64,000 nt of DNA, from positions 5,022,001-5,086,000 of the forward strand of contig NZ_CP027732.1 in NCBI RefSeq assembly GCF_003852235.1. The letters are read 5' to 3'. Below are positions 34,774-42,739 of this stretch, one piece after another. The position numbers were made by a program, and so were the translations under genes. Below the pieces are notes generated by a model. It was not told the origin of the DNA and searched no databases. It saw nothing but the letters and a program-made list of their open reading frames with translations. How positions within the stretch are numbered: position 1 is the first letter of the stretch; each line of letters begins with the position of its first letter. This stretch comes from Pseudomonas sp. R4-35-07. GTDB taxonomy: Bacteria > Pseudomonadota > Gammaproteobacteria > Pseudomonadales > Pseudomonadaceae.

Positions 34774-35694
34774 ATGCCCTTGCCATTGATCTACCACGAT
34801 GACTACAGCCCCGAGTTCCCGGCGGACCACCGCTTTCCCATGGACAAGTTTCGCCTGTTGCGCGATCACCTGGTGGACAGCGGCCTGACCGAGGACAGCC
34901 ATTTGCTGCGCCCGCAGTTGTGCCCGGCAGAGATTCTGGGCCTGGCCCATGAACCTGGGTATATCGAACGCTATATGAGCGGCGAGTTGTCTCGCGAGGA
35001 CCAACGGCGCCTCGGCCTGCCGTGGAGCGAAGCCCTGGCGCGCCGCACCGTGCGTGCGGTGGGTGGCTCGATCCTCGCGGCGGAGCAGGCGCTGGAGCAC
35101 GGCCTGGCCTGCCACCTGGCCGGGGGCACCCATCACGCCCACTACGATTACCCGGCGGGCTTTTGCATCTTCAATGACCTGGCAGTGATCAGCCATTACC
35201 TGCTGGCCAGCGGCCGGGTCAACCGTGTGCTGATCTTCGACTGCGACGTACACCAGGGCGACGGCACCGCGTGCATCCTGCATGACACGCCGGACGCCAT
35301 CACTGTATCGCTGCACTGCGAAAAAAACTTTCCGGCGCGCAAGGCGCAGAGCGACTGGGACATTCCGTTACCGATGGGCATGGGCGATGCCGACTACCTC
35401 AAGGTGGTGGATGACGCGCTCAACTACCTGCTGCCGCTCTACCAGCCGGACCTGGTGCTGTACGACGCGGGCGTGGACGTACACAAGGACGACGCACTCG
35501 GCTACCTCAAGCTGACCGATGCCGGCGTCGCCGCTCGCGATGAAAGCGTGATGCGTCACTGCCTGGGCCGCGACATTCCGCTGATGGGCGTGATCGGTGG
35601 CGGCTACAGCAAGGACCGCCCTGCCCTGGCCCGCCGCCACGGCATCCTGCACCACAGCGCGCAGCGCGTGTGGACGTCATCAGGTTGTCATTGA
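34774..35694 (+). CDS. Histone-deacetylase-like amidohydrolase
   Basis: The 306-residue protein belongs to the arginase/deacetylase superfamily. Key stretches are GGTHHAHYDYPAGFCIFNDLAV, with the tandem catalytic histidines, and IFDCDVHQGDGTA, with the zinc-binding Asp and His. YDAGVDVHKDDALGYLKLT follows with the third zinc ligand. IGGGYSKD lies at the end. Bacterial members act on acetylpolyamines or other N-acyl compounds; the substrate here is unknown. The ATG at 34774 gives the family start MPLPLIYHDDY; the longer reading from 34726 has no similarity. Confidence 0.9.
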   Translation: MPLPLIYHDDYSPEFPADHRFPMDKFRLLRDHLVDSGLTEDSHLLRPQLCPAEILGLAHEPGYIERYMSGELSREDQRRLGLPWSEALARRTVRAVGGSILAAEQALEHGLACHLAGGTHHAHYDYPAGFCIFNDLAVISHYLLASGRVNRVLIFDCDVHQGDGTACILHDTPDAITVSLHCEKNFPARKAQSDWDIPLPMGMGDADYLKVVDDALNYLLPLYQPDLVLYDAGVDVHKDDALGYLKLTDAGVAARDESVMRHCLGRDIPLMGVIGGGYSKDRPALARRHGILHHSAQRVWTSSGCH

Positions 35695-35730
35695 ACTGTG
35701 GACGTTACCCACAATGCCTGTGGAACCAGC

Positions 35731-35739
35731 TGTGGATAA
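35731..35739 (-). promoter_or_regulatory. Perfect DnaA-box sequence (with two more at 36254 and 36305)
   Basis: TGTGGATAA, the complement of TTATCCACA, lies in the gap before the flavoprotein gene. Two forward TTATCCACA copies follow inside that gene at 36254-36262 and 36305-36313. Exact copies are rare elsewhere in the window (one noted at 24447). Function is uncertain. Confidence 0.4.
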
Positions 35740-35865
35740 CTTGAGCGTAACGGTCTGAAAGCGGTTAGCCGTATGGCTTGTAGGAAAGTGTACGTTTTTT
35801 GATCAGGCAGCTGCGCCTTCGTCGGGTAGAATGCTCGGCCTATTCACAGCACCGTAGCCCTGCCC

Positions 35866-37092
35866 ATGCCTCAGACCTCTCCCCACACTGTCTCTATCAT
35901 CGGCGGCGGCCCTGCCGGGCTGATGGCCGCAGAAGTCCTGAGCCGGGCGGGCGTGCGCGTGGAGCTGTACGACGGCATGCCTTCAGTGGGGCGCAAGTTC
36001 CTGCTGGCCGGCGTGGGCGGCATGAATATCACCCACTCCGAGGCCTACCCGGCGTTCCTCTCACGCTATGCCGAACGCGCGCCGCACATGGCGCCGTTGT
36101 TGCGCAGCTTTGGTGCCGATGCGTTATGCGAGTGGATCCATGGCCTGGGCATCGAAACCTTTATCGGCACCTCCGGCCGCGTATTTCCTACGGACATGAA
36201 AGCCGCGCCGCTGCTGCGGGCCTGGCTCAAGCGCCTGCGTGAACAAGGAGTGGTTATCCACACCCGGCATCGTTGGCTGGGGTGGAATACCGAAGGTGAT
36301 TTACTTATCCACAGCCCGGAGGGCGAGAAAACCGTGCGCAGCGCTGCGGTGCTCCTGGCCTTAGGCGGCGGCAGCTGGTCGCGCCTGGGCTCCGATGGCG
36401 CCTGGCTCAATTTATTCGAAGAGCGTGGCGTGCCCTATGTGCGCCTGCAGCCGAGCAACTGCGGTTTCGAAGTGTCGGCGTGGAGCGATTTGATGGTCAG
36501 CAAATTCGCCGGGGCGCCGTTGAAAAACGTCGCCATTGGGCTGGGCGACGATAAACCTCGCCTGGGCGAATGCGTAGTGACGACCACCGGTATCGAAGGC
36601 AGCCTGATCTATGCGCTGTCGGCGCCGATTCGGGAAACGATCAACCGCGACGGCGCCGCCACCGTGCATATCGATCTGCTGCCGAGCAAGCCGTTGCACA
36701 AGGTGCAGGCGGCACTGGCCAAGCCGCGCGGGTCGCGGTCGATGAGCAAGCATTTGCACAGTCAACTGGGCCTGGATGGGGTCAAGGCGGCGCTGCTGCG
36801 CGAGCTGGCTCCTGCTGAGCACTTCAATGACCCGGCGCAGTTGGCGGTGGATATCAAGGCGTTGCCGTTGAAACTGGTCAGGACGCGGCCACTGGATGAA
36901 GCCATCAGCACGGCCGGCGGTGTGCCGTTCGAAGCGCTGGATGAGCGGCTGATGCTCAAGCAAATGCCGGGCGTGTTTTGTGCCGGGGAGATGCTGGATT
37001 GGGAGGCGCCGACCGGGGGGTATTTGCTGACGGGGTGTTTTGCCAGCGGCCGGGCGGCTGGGCTTGGACTGTTGGAGTGGCTTAACCGCTGA
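35866..37092 (+). CDS. FAD-dependent oxidoreductase of the BaiN/HI0933 family
   Basis: The 408-residue flavoprotein opens with a dinucleotide-binding Rossmann motif (VSIIGGGPAGLMAAEVLSRAG, residues 8-28). This is followed by the family GRKFLLAGVGGMNITHSE and ends with GVFCAGEMLDWEAPTGGYLLTGCFASGRAAG. This is the TIGR03862-type branch of the HI0933/BaiN group. BaiN of clostridia reduces bile-acid intermediates, but the role in proteobacteria is not known. The start at 35866 is a MPQTSPHTV ATG. It is convergent with rhlE. Confidence 0.87.
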   Translation: MPQTSPHTVSIIGGGPAGLMAAEVLSRAGVRVELYDGMPSVGRKFLLAGVGGMNITHSEAYPAFLSRYAERAPHMAPLLRSFGADALCEWIHGLGIETFIGTSGRVFPTDMKAAPLLRAWLKRLREQGVVIHTRHRWLGWNTEGDLLIHSPEGEKTVRSAAVLLALGGGSWSRLGSDGAWLNLFEERGVPYVRLQPSNCGFEVSAWSDLMVSKFAGAPLKNVAIGLGDDKPRLGECVVTTTGIEGSLIYALSAPIRETINRDGAATVHIDLLPSKPLHKVQAALAKPRGSRSMSKHLHSQLGLDGVKAALLRELAPAEHFNDPAQLAVDIKALPLKLVRTRPLDEAISTAGGVPFEALDERLMLKQMPGVFCAGEMLDWEAPTGGYLLTGCFASGRAAGLGLLEWLNR

Positions 37093-37116
37093 GAGGGGTG
37101 GTGGATTCGAAGCCGC

Positions 37117-37190
37117 CATCGGGGGCAAGCCCCCTCCCACATTTTGATTTGTGAATACAGTCAAGTGTGGGAGGGGGCTTGCTCCCGATG
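37117..37190. repeat. Two REP copies in outward (reversed) arrangement
   Basis: The first copy (37117-37141) reads CATCGGGGGCAAGCCCCC and ends TCCCACA. The second (37166-37190) reads TGTGGGAGGGGG and ends CCCGATG. Compared with the other elements, the two halves are swapped, so their TCCCACA/TGTGGGA ends face each other across 24 bases. They lie between convergent gene ends. Confidence 0.85.
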
Positions 37191-37213
37191 AGGCCATCAG
37201 CCACACCGCAAAA

Positions 37214-38548
37214 TCACTTCTTCTTACGCGGCCCCGTGTTAAAAACCGGCACCTTGCGCACCGGCTTGATCGAAGGCTCCGCCGGCGCCACGTCGCCGCT
37301 TTCCACCCACTTGCCCAAATTGCGCTTACCACCGCCACCCGACGTCTTGGGCTTCTTCGGCTTTTTCGGCTTCTTCACCACCTGCCCGCTGGCATCGGTA
37401 TCCGGCACGCGGTGTTCCGGTTCGAAGTCCGGTTCCATGTTGCGGGTCAGGGTCTGGCGGGTCAGCATCTCAATCGCCGAGAGCATGTTCACTTCATCGG
37501 CGCACACCAGCGAAATCGCCTCACCGGTGTTGCCCGCGCGACCGGTGCGGCCGATGCGGTGGATGTAGTCTTCCGCGACGATCGGCAGGTCGAAATTGAC
37601 CACCAGCGGCAAGTCTTCGATGTCCAGGCCACGGGCCGCCACGTCGGTGGCGACCAGGATCTGCACGTCGCTGGCCTTGAAGCGGTCCAGCGCACGCTGG
37701 CGGGTGGCCTGGGGTTTGTCGCCATGGATGCCGTCGGCGTTGATGCCCAGCCCCTGCAACTTATCCACCAGCGCATCCACGCCGTTGCGGGTTTTGGCAA
37801 ACACCAGCACCTGCTTCCAGCGGCCCTTGCGCATCAGGTGCACGAACAGCTCTGCCTTGCGCTTTTTATCCACCGGCACCACCCACTGTTTCACCGTGTT
37901 GGCGGCGACGTTACGCGGGCTAACTTCGATGCTCAGCGGGTCATTGAGCATCTGCCCGGCCAGCAGGCGGATGTCGTCGGAGAAAGTGGCGGAGAACAGC
38001 AGGGTCTGGCGCTTTTTCGGCAGCATGCGGTAGATGTTGGCAAGCTCTTCGGAGAAGCCCAGGTCGAGCATGCGGTCGGCTTCATCCAGCACCAGGGTTT
38101 GCAGCTGATTGAGTTTCAGCGCGTTCTGGCGGAACAGGTCGATCAGTCGACCGGGCGTGGCAACCAGAATGTCCACGCCCTTGCGCAGCTTCATCATCTG
38201 CGGGTTGATGCTCACGCCGCCATACACTGCGTAAGTGGTCAATGGCAGGTGTTGGGCGTACTCGGCAACGCTGGCATGAACCTGCTCGGCCAGTTCGCGG
38301 GTGGGGCACAGGATCAGCGCACGCGCCGAATTGGCGGCGACCTTCGGCCCTTCCATCGTCAGCAGCTGCAGCAGCGGCAAGGCAAAGCCTGCGGTCTTGC
38401 CGGTGCCGGTCTGGGCCGCGGCCATCAGGTCACGACCGGCCAGCACCGCCGGAATGGCTTGCGCCTGCACCGGCGTCGGGGTCTGGTAGCCAAGCGTCTC
38501 AAGGGCGCGCAGCAAGGGTTCGATCAGGCCAAGGGAGGCGAAAGTCAT
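37214..38548 (-). CDS. rhlE: DEAD-box RNA helicase RhlE
   Basis: The 444-residue protein is an ATP-dependent RNA helicase of the RhlE branch. Motifs in order: Q motif with GYQTPTPVQAQAIP, motif I AQTGTGKT (about residues 44-51), Ia PTRELAEQ, Ib TPGRLID, DEAD at LDEADRMLDLGF, SAT in FSATFSDD, then TDVAARGLDIEDLP and HRIGRTGRAG. After residue 365 comes a lysine-, proline- and glycine-rich tail (KKPKKPKKPKTSGGGGKRN) typical for RNA contact. The ATG at 38548 has AGGGAGG upstream. It probably acts in ribosome assembly or RNA decay. Confidence 0.95.
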   Translation of the reverse strand: MTFASLGLIEPLLRALETLGYQTPTPVQAQAIPAVLAGRDLMAAAQTGTGKTAGFALPLLQLLTMEGPKVAANSARALILCPTRELAEQVHASVAEYAQHLPLTTYAVYGGVSINPQMMKLRKGVDILVATPGRLIDLFRQNALKLNQLQTLVLDEADRMLDLGFSEELANIYRMLPKKRQTLLFSATFSDDIRLLAGQMLNDPLSIEVSPRNVAANTVKQWVVPVDKKRKAELFVHLMRKGRWKQVLVFAKTRNGVDALVDKLQGLGINADGIHGDKPQATRQRALDRFKASDVQILVATDVAARGLDIEDLPLVVNFDLPIVAEDYIHRIGRTGRAGNTGEAISLVCADEVNMLSAIEMLTRQTLTRNMEPDFEPEHRVPDTDASGQVVKKPKKPKKPKTSGGGGKRNLGKWVESGDVAPAEPSIKPVRKVPVFNTGPRKKK

Positions 38549-38596
38549 GTGTTTACCGTAGGAAAAATTCAGCGCATGGGCGTAATGCGCGGCAGT

Positions 38597-39493
38597 TTAC
38601 CTTATTTCCGCCTTCGGCTTGCGCCACTGGGGCAGGCTGATCAGCAGCACGGCGCTAATGATCACCAACATCGCCAGGGCTTCTTCCAGGCCGATGGACT
38701 CGCCGACGAACACAATCCCCAGCAACACCGCCACGGCGGGGTTCACATACGCATAGCTGGTCGCCGCCGCCGGACGCACATGCTTGAGCAGGTACATGTA
38801 GGCATTGAAGGCGATGATCGAGCCGAACACCGTCAAATAGGCCAGGGCCAGCCAGCCTTCCAGCGGTGGCATTGCCTGCAAACGTTCACCCGACAACGCG
38901 CTGACGATCAGCAACGCCACGCCAGCCACCAGCATTTCCGCAGCGCTCGCCATCGCGCCCTGTGGCAGCGGCAAGTGGCGGCTCCACACCGAACCGAACG
39001 CCCAGGAAGCCGCCGCCATCAACAGCAACACCGCGCCCATCGGGCTTGATTGCAGGGTGCTGCCCATATTCAGCATGGCGATGCCGATAATCCCCAGAAT
39101 CACCCCGGCCCATTCCAGCCGCGTATTACGCGCGCCCCAGAAAAAACCGAACAACAGGGTAAACAACGGCACCGTCGCCACCGCCAACGCGGCCACGCCG
39201 GACGACACGCCCATATGTTCCGCTACGCTGACGCCGCCATTGCCCACGGTGAGCAGCAAAATGCCGATCATCCCGGCAGCCTTCCACTGCGCCCACGTCG
39301 GCGCGGGTGCGCCACGCCACCTGAGGTAGCCATACATCAACGCGCCCGCCGTGCAAAACCGAATCCCCGCCAGTAACAACGGCGGCCAGTACTCCACGCC
39401 GATGCGAATCACCAGGTAAGTGGAACCCCAGATCACATACAACGCAAAAAAGGCGGCGATCAACGGTAAGGGAAAGCGACGTGTGCCAGGCAT
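38597..39493 (-). CDS. yedA: EamA/DMT exporter, YedA-like
   Basis: The 298-residue protein has ten membrane segments in two EamA repeats. It begins MPGTRRFPLPLIAAFFALYVIWGSTYL, with WGSTYLVIRIGVEYWPP as the family signature. FGSIIAFNAYMYLLKHVRPAAATSYAYVNPAVAVLLG in the second repeat is close to YedA. A metabolite or drug export role is expected. It lies 48 bases beyond the rhlE start on the same strand. The symbol is given by family resemblance only. Confidence 0.82.
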   Translation of the reverse strand: MPGTRRFPLPLIAAFFALYVIWGSTYLVIRIGVEYWPPLLLAGIRFCTAGALMYGYLRWRGAPAPTWAQWKAAGMIGILLLTVGNGGVSVAEHMGVSSGVAALAVATVPLFTLLFGFFWGARNTRLEWAGVILGIIGIAMLNMGSTLQSSPMGAVLLLMAAASWAFGSVWSRHLPLPQGAMASAAEMLVAGVALLIVSALSGERLQAMPPLEGWLALAYLTVFGSIIAFNAYMYLLKHVRPAAATSYAYVNPAVAVLLGIVFVGESIGLEEALAMLVIISAVLLISLPQWRKPKAEIR

Positions 39494-39617
39494 TGGGCGG
39501 CTCTATGGCAGGAAATGGGAGGCTTATTCTAGAAAGGCAAGTGGATAAATATAAGTTACAAAACCTGTTTAAAGAGCCCATACACTTTTCAAAGCATGGT
39601 TATGGAGGCTATAAACC

Positions 39618-39815
39618 GTGCTTTCGAAAGCCACGCGTAACCGGCGACCCGTGCGTGATCATGCAAGCAGCAGTGGGCACCATGCCGCAGTTGAAGACCT
39701 GATTAATCGGGTGGCGAAGTTCGGGTTCAGCAAGACTTCGATTATTTTGTCCAGCGCCATAGAGCGGCGTGTGCCGCTGAGGCAATTGGAAGGGAATGGC
39801 AAACATGGCGGTTAA
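39618..39815 (+). CDS. Possible 65-residue protein upstream of the cyclase gene
   Basis: This is an open frame with a GTG start, preceded by TATGGAGG about nine bases upstream. It encodes a basic protein beginning MLSKATRNRRPVRDHASSSG and containing VEDLINRVAKFGFSKTSIIL. Its stop overlaps the start of the cyclase gene by 11 bases, as coupled genes do. I recognise no family. The rest of the 311-base gap (39494-39617) is AT-rich and promoter-like. The frame could be a real leader gene or chance; coding evidence is weak. Confidence 0.35.
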   Translation: MLSKATRNRRPVRDHASSSGHHAAVEDLINRVAKFGFSKTSIILSSAIERRVPLRQLEGNGKHGG

Positions 39816-40512
39816 ACAGCTGCAATTTCAGCAGGTCATTAGTCTCAGCCATCCAATCAACCCGCGCATCCCGCTGTGGCCTGGCGACCCGCCAGTGGCG
39901 TTCGCGGACGTTGCTTCATTGGAGCGGGACGGCTATTACCTGCGCCGCTTCAGCATGGGCGAACACAGCGCCACTCATATGAATGCGCCGAAGAGCTTTT
40001 ATACCGATGGAATGGGGATTGAGGGTTACTCGGCAGAAGCGCTGGTGCGGCCAGCGGTGGTGATCGATGTGCGCAGTAAAGCCATGGCCGATCCGGATTA
40101 CCAAGTCAGCCCGCAGGATATCCACGCTTGGGAACACCAACACGGCCCTATCGATACGGGTTCGGTGGTGCTGGTGTACACCGGGTGGCAACACCTCTGG
40201 AACGATCCGACCGCCTTTTTCGGCCACGACGCGCAAGGCTCGCACTTTCCTGGGATTGGCGAGGCAGCCATTGGCTTTTTGCTGGAGCACCGCCAGATTG
40301 CCGGCGTGGGCATTGATACCCATGGCGTGGATTATGGGCAAAGCAGCACGTTTGCAATCAATCACGCGGTACTGGCCGAAAACGGGATTGTGTTGGAGTG
40401 CCTGACCCAGCTCGACCGACTTCCGGCTACTGGGGCAACTCTGGTTATCGGGGTATTGGCGCTTGAAGATGGCTCGGGGTCACCGGCCTCGGTGATGGCC
40501 TTTATTCCCTGA
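39805..40512 (+). CDS. Cyclase-family (KynB-like fold) protein with altered metal motif
   Basis: The 235-residue protein has the cyclase/kynurenine-formamidase fold: ISLSHPINPRIPLWPGDPP near the start and GVGIDTHGVDYGQSSTFAINHAVL in the second half. The usual metal-binding HxGTHxDxPxH reads HSATHMNAPKSF here, so the Gly, Asp and last His are replaced while the two central histidines remain. It belongs to a divergent subfamily whose substrate I cannot name. The start is ATG 39805, with GAAGGGA about ten bases upstream; an ATG at 39796 lies directly on that SD. A small frame overlaps its start. Confidence 0.8.
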   Translation: MAVKQLQFQQVISLSHPINPRIPLWPGDPPVAFADVASLERDGYYLRRFSMGEHSATHMNAPKSFYTDGMGIEGYSAEALVRPAVVIDVRSKAMADPDYQVSPQDIHAWEHQHGPIDTGSVVLVYTGWQHLWNDPTAFFGHDAQGSHFPGIGEAAIGFLLEHRQIAGVGIDTHGVDYGQSSTFAINHAVLAENGIVLECLTQLDRLPATGATLVIGVLALEDGSGSPASVMAFIP

Positions 40513-40577
40513 CATCATCGCTGCCTACACCGACCGCCCACAGGTGACCGCGTGTAGGCCGGGCAACGCCGACGACC

Positions 40578-40601
40578 GTGGGAGGGGGTTGCTTCCGATG
40601 G
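40578..40601. repeat. Degenerate single REP
   Basis: GTGGGAGGGGGTTGCTTCCG is a REP half with mismatches to the standard sequence and no facing partner. It appears to be a decayed remnant. Confidence 0.7.
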
Positions 40602-40906
40602 CGTCAGTGGCTGCGCTTGGCTATAGACGGGAGAATGGGCAATCCAGAAAAGTCTGACGAGACAGCCGGACTATGCCTACTGACCATTCAGAAAGCAGAG
40701 AAAGCCCCCAGAAAAAAGCCGACGTTTCTATGGCCAGCAAGACCGATCCCTTTCATTTGCGGGACGTTTCCGAGAGAATCCCACGGCCTTGTTTCCGTCG
40801 GATTCGGTAGCTAGTCTCGCCCTGTCATCGAATGTTCGGTGACCGGACGTGCAAGTCCAATGGCAAGCAAGATCATAAATAAACCTACAGCCGATATGCC
40901 TGTTAT

Positions 40907-40985
40907 GGCGGCTGTGCGTGGGAGGCCTTCGGGCCTGCTGGGTTTGGATCCTTGCCCCGGTCTTGCACACCTACGCACAGTTGCC
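40907..40985 (+). ncRNA. Highly structured leader element upstream of the DUF6124 gene
   Basis: The ends pair in a continuous 13-bp stem. CTGTGCGT (40912-40919) pairs with ACGCACAG (40973-40980), and this extends through GGCGG with TTGCC, including two G-U pairs. Inside is a second hairpin AGGCC-TTCG-GGCCT (40923-40936), with a stabilising UUCG loop, and a GGGT/CCCC segment. The element ends 55 bases before the ATG of the DUF6124 gene. It could be a cis-acting leader or a small RNA. I recall similar stretches before other small Pseudomonas genes, but cannot verify that here. Confidence 0.6.
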
Positions 40986-41040
40986 ACCCTATTCGCGTGC
41001 AAGCGAACGGTGTCGACTTCTTCCAGCAAGGAGTTTCACC

Positions 41041-41349
41041 ATGGTCAAAGTCACCCCCGATCCACCCAGGTCCAAAGCCGACTTCCTCAGCGAAGACGCC
41101 CTGCTCCACCGTCGCGCCATCGACTACTACCTCAAAGCGTCCGCCCCGGATGCGCCCACTTTTATCCTGAATGACAACCTGAGCTTCGAAGATGCCCTGG
41201 CCCATGCGGCGGATCTGTTGCATTGCGCGGTGGAGACGGCACATGCCTCGGGAGAGGTGATGAAGGCGCCGCAGCGGGCGGTGATGCATTTGGTGGAGAT
41301 GGCGAAGGGGGTGGTGGACCAGGCGTTGGAGTGCACGCAGGCTCGATAG
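41041..41349 (+). CDS. DUF6124-family protein
   Basis: The 102-residue protein begins MVKVTPDPPRSKADFLSEDALLHRRAIDYYL. It continues with a predicted all-helical part (FEDALAHAADLLHCAVETAHASG, then HLVEMAKGVVDQALE). DUF6124 proteins are small, Pseudomonas-restricted and of unknown function. The ATG at 41041 has CAAGGAG at about 7 bases (CAAGGAGTTTCACC). The upstream region folds strongly, so post-transcriptional control is likely. A REPIN follows 16 bases after the stop. Confidence 0.8.
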   Translation: MVKVTPDPPRSKADFLSEDALLHRRAIDYYLKASAPDAPTFILNDNLSFEDALAHAADLLHCAVETAHASGEVMKAPQRAVMHLVEMAKGVVDQALECTQAR

Positions 41350-41365
41350 GCGACGCATCACCAAA

Positions 41366-41454
41366 TGTGGGAGGGGGCTTGCCCCCGATGGCAGTGGGTC
41401 AGCTACACATAAGCTGGCTGACCCACCGCTATCGGGGGCAAGCCCCCTCCCACA
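41366..41454. repeat. REPIN (GGGGGCTTGC family)
   Basis: A facing REP pair lies between the convergent DUF6124 and exonuclease genes. Confidence 0.9.
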
Positions 41455-41490
41455 TTTGGAGCTTCAGTGTTCTTGAAACCGCGCCCAGGC

Positions 41491-42102
41491 TCAGAACCCG
41501 CGATGCTTCTTCAAATGCTCATTGATCTTCGCCGCCGGCACTTTCTGCAAGGTGCACAGCAAGTCATGTGACAGCTCACGCAGGCCATGGGTCTGGCGCA
41601 GTTCCTGGGCCAGGTGCGCGGTGAGGTTGGCGGCCATTTCCGCATCCGCCAGCGCCCGGTGAGCCTTGCCGGTGTGGGGCAGTTGGGCGTAGATGTTGAG
41701 GGTGCCGAGCTTGTGATTTGGCGCCGAAGGCATCAACCGACGAGCCAGCAATAAAGAACAGGCGAATTTCTGCAGGCGGGTGCGGCGGATCAGGCTCAGT
41801 TCAAAGTCCCAGAACTTCTGGTCGAACGCGGCGTTGTGCGCCATCAATGGCGTGGTGCCGACGAACTCGTTGACCTCGTTCATCACCCGCTCGGCCGGCG
41901 GGGCGCTGCGCAGCATGGCGTTGCTGATGCCGGTGAGTTGTTCGATAAAGCCCGGCACGCGTACGCCGGCATTCATCAGGCTCTGGTAGCGGTCGACGAT
42001 TTGCCCGCGCTCAAGGATGACCACGCCAATTTCCGTGGCCCGGCAGTGGCTGCTCGGGGTGATGCCGGTGGTTTCAAAGTCGATGACCGCTATACGTTCC
42101 AA
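41491..42102 (-). CDS. DnaQ-like 3'-5' exonuclease (DEDDh)
   Basis: The protein has 203 residues if started at the TTG at 42102 (LERIAVIDFETTG), the usual family start; a TTG at 42126 adds eight residues. The DEDDh residues are visible: D and E in VIDFETTG, D in AHNAAFDQKFWDFEL, and H and D in GKAHRALADAEM. The last 40 residues are a helical, basic tail. Such stand-alone exonucleases act in DNA repair or RNA trimming. The gene is followed by a REPIN and preceded by a NYN-domain gene on the same strand, 42 bases away. Confidence 0.87.
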   Translation of the reverse strand: MERIAVIDFETTGITPSSHCRATEIGVVILERGQIVDRYQSLMNAGVRVPGFIEQLTGISNAMLRSAPPAERVMNEVNEFVGTTPLMAHNAAFDQKFWDFELSLIRRTRLQKFACSLLLARRLMPSAPNHKLGTLNIYAQLPHTGKAHRALADAEMAANLTAHLAQELRQTHGLRELSHDLLCTLQKVPAAKINEHLKKHRGF

Positions 42103-42144
42103 ACCTGTTCCAACTCCGTCTGACAATTGAGTGAGCCACTGCGC

Positions 42145-42621
42145 TTATTTAAGCAGCAACGCGCCTTCGATCGGCACGTAGCGGCTGGCGGCGCGTATCA
42201 GTGAGTTGGCCGTCAGCCCCGGCACGCCGTAGGCCACGGCCTGCACGCCATGCTTGTGGATGATGCGGTCGAGCAGCATGTCGAAATCGCCATCGCCGGA
42301 GGCCAGCACCACTTCGTCGACGTTCGCGGCGGCGTCCATGATGTCGATGGTGATGCCGACGTCCCAGTCGCCCTTGGCCGAGCCGTCACTGCGCTGGATG
42401 TAAGGCTTGAGCTTCACGGTAAAACCGAGGTTGCGCAGGATCTGCTGGAACTGCTGCTGTTTGCTGTCGCCACGGTCGATGGCGTAGGCGTACGCCTCCA
42501 CGATCTGCCCATGGGCACTGATATCCGCCCACAGCGCGGCGTAGTTGAAATGGCAGCCATAGGCCTGGCGAACGGTGTAATAGAGGTTTTGCACATCGGC
42601 GAACACTGCAATTTTCTTCAC
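42145..42621 (-). CDS. NYN-domain (LabA/DUF88-type) putative ribonuclease
   Basis: The 158-residue protein has a single PIN-like NYN domain: MKKIAVFADVQNLYYTVRQAYG with the first acidic residue, KGDWDVGITIDIMDAA in the middle, and VVLASGDGDFDMLLDRI with the paired Asp residues. NYN proteins are mostly nucleases acting on RNA. The start is GTG at 42621, with TGAGGAAGTGCG upstream as a good SD. It is probably in one unit with the exonuclease gene downstream. No partner is known. Confidence 0.87.
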   Translation of the reverse strand: MKKIAVFADVQNLYYTVRQAYGCHFNYAALWADISAHGQIVEAYAYAIDRGDSKQQQFQQILRNLGFTVKLKPYIQRSDGSAKGDWDVGITIDIMDAAANVDEVVLASGDGDFDMLLDRIIHKHGVQAVAYGVPGLTANSLIRAASRYVPIEGALLLK

Positions 42622-42697
42622 CGCACTTCCTCAATGACCGCCAGGCGCCAGCGCCCGGAAAGGGTGCCAGTATGCCAGCCAAGGGAAGCTTTCCGGG

Positions 42698-42730
42698 AAA
42701 AAATCAGACCGGAGCGCCGTAGCGCCCCGG
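42698..42730 (-). terminator. Rho-independent terminator after the DUF2076 gene
   Basis: Read on the minus strand, the stem CCGGGGCGC/GCGCTCCGG has one mismatch and a TACG loop. It is followed by TCTGATTTTTT. It lies ten bases past the DUF2076 stop. Confidence 0.65.
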
Positions 42731-42739
42731 CCGGGCGTG

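Larger units (their letters stand above)
40513..41040. other. Non-coding region between the cyclase and DUF6124 genes
   Basis: This is 528 bases with no supported protein gene. It contains a decayed REP at 40578-40601. The strongly folded leader element at 40907-40985 also lies here. Short open frames on both strands lack SDs and family features. Confidence 0.6.

Noticed and set aside
40578-40814. 78-codon frame starting in a REP remnant
   Set aside because: Its start lies inside the REP sequence, it has no family similarity and no SD.
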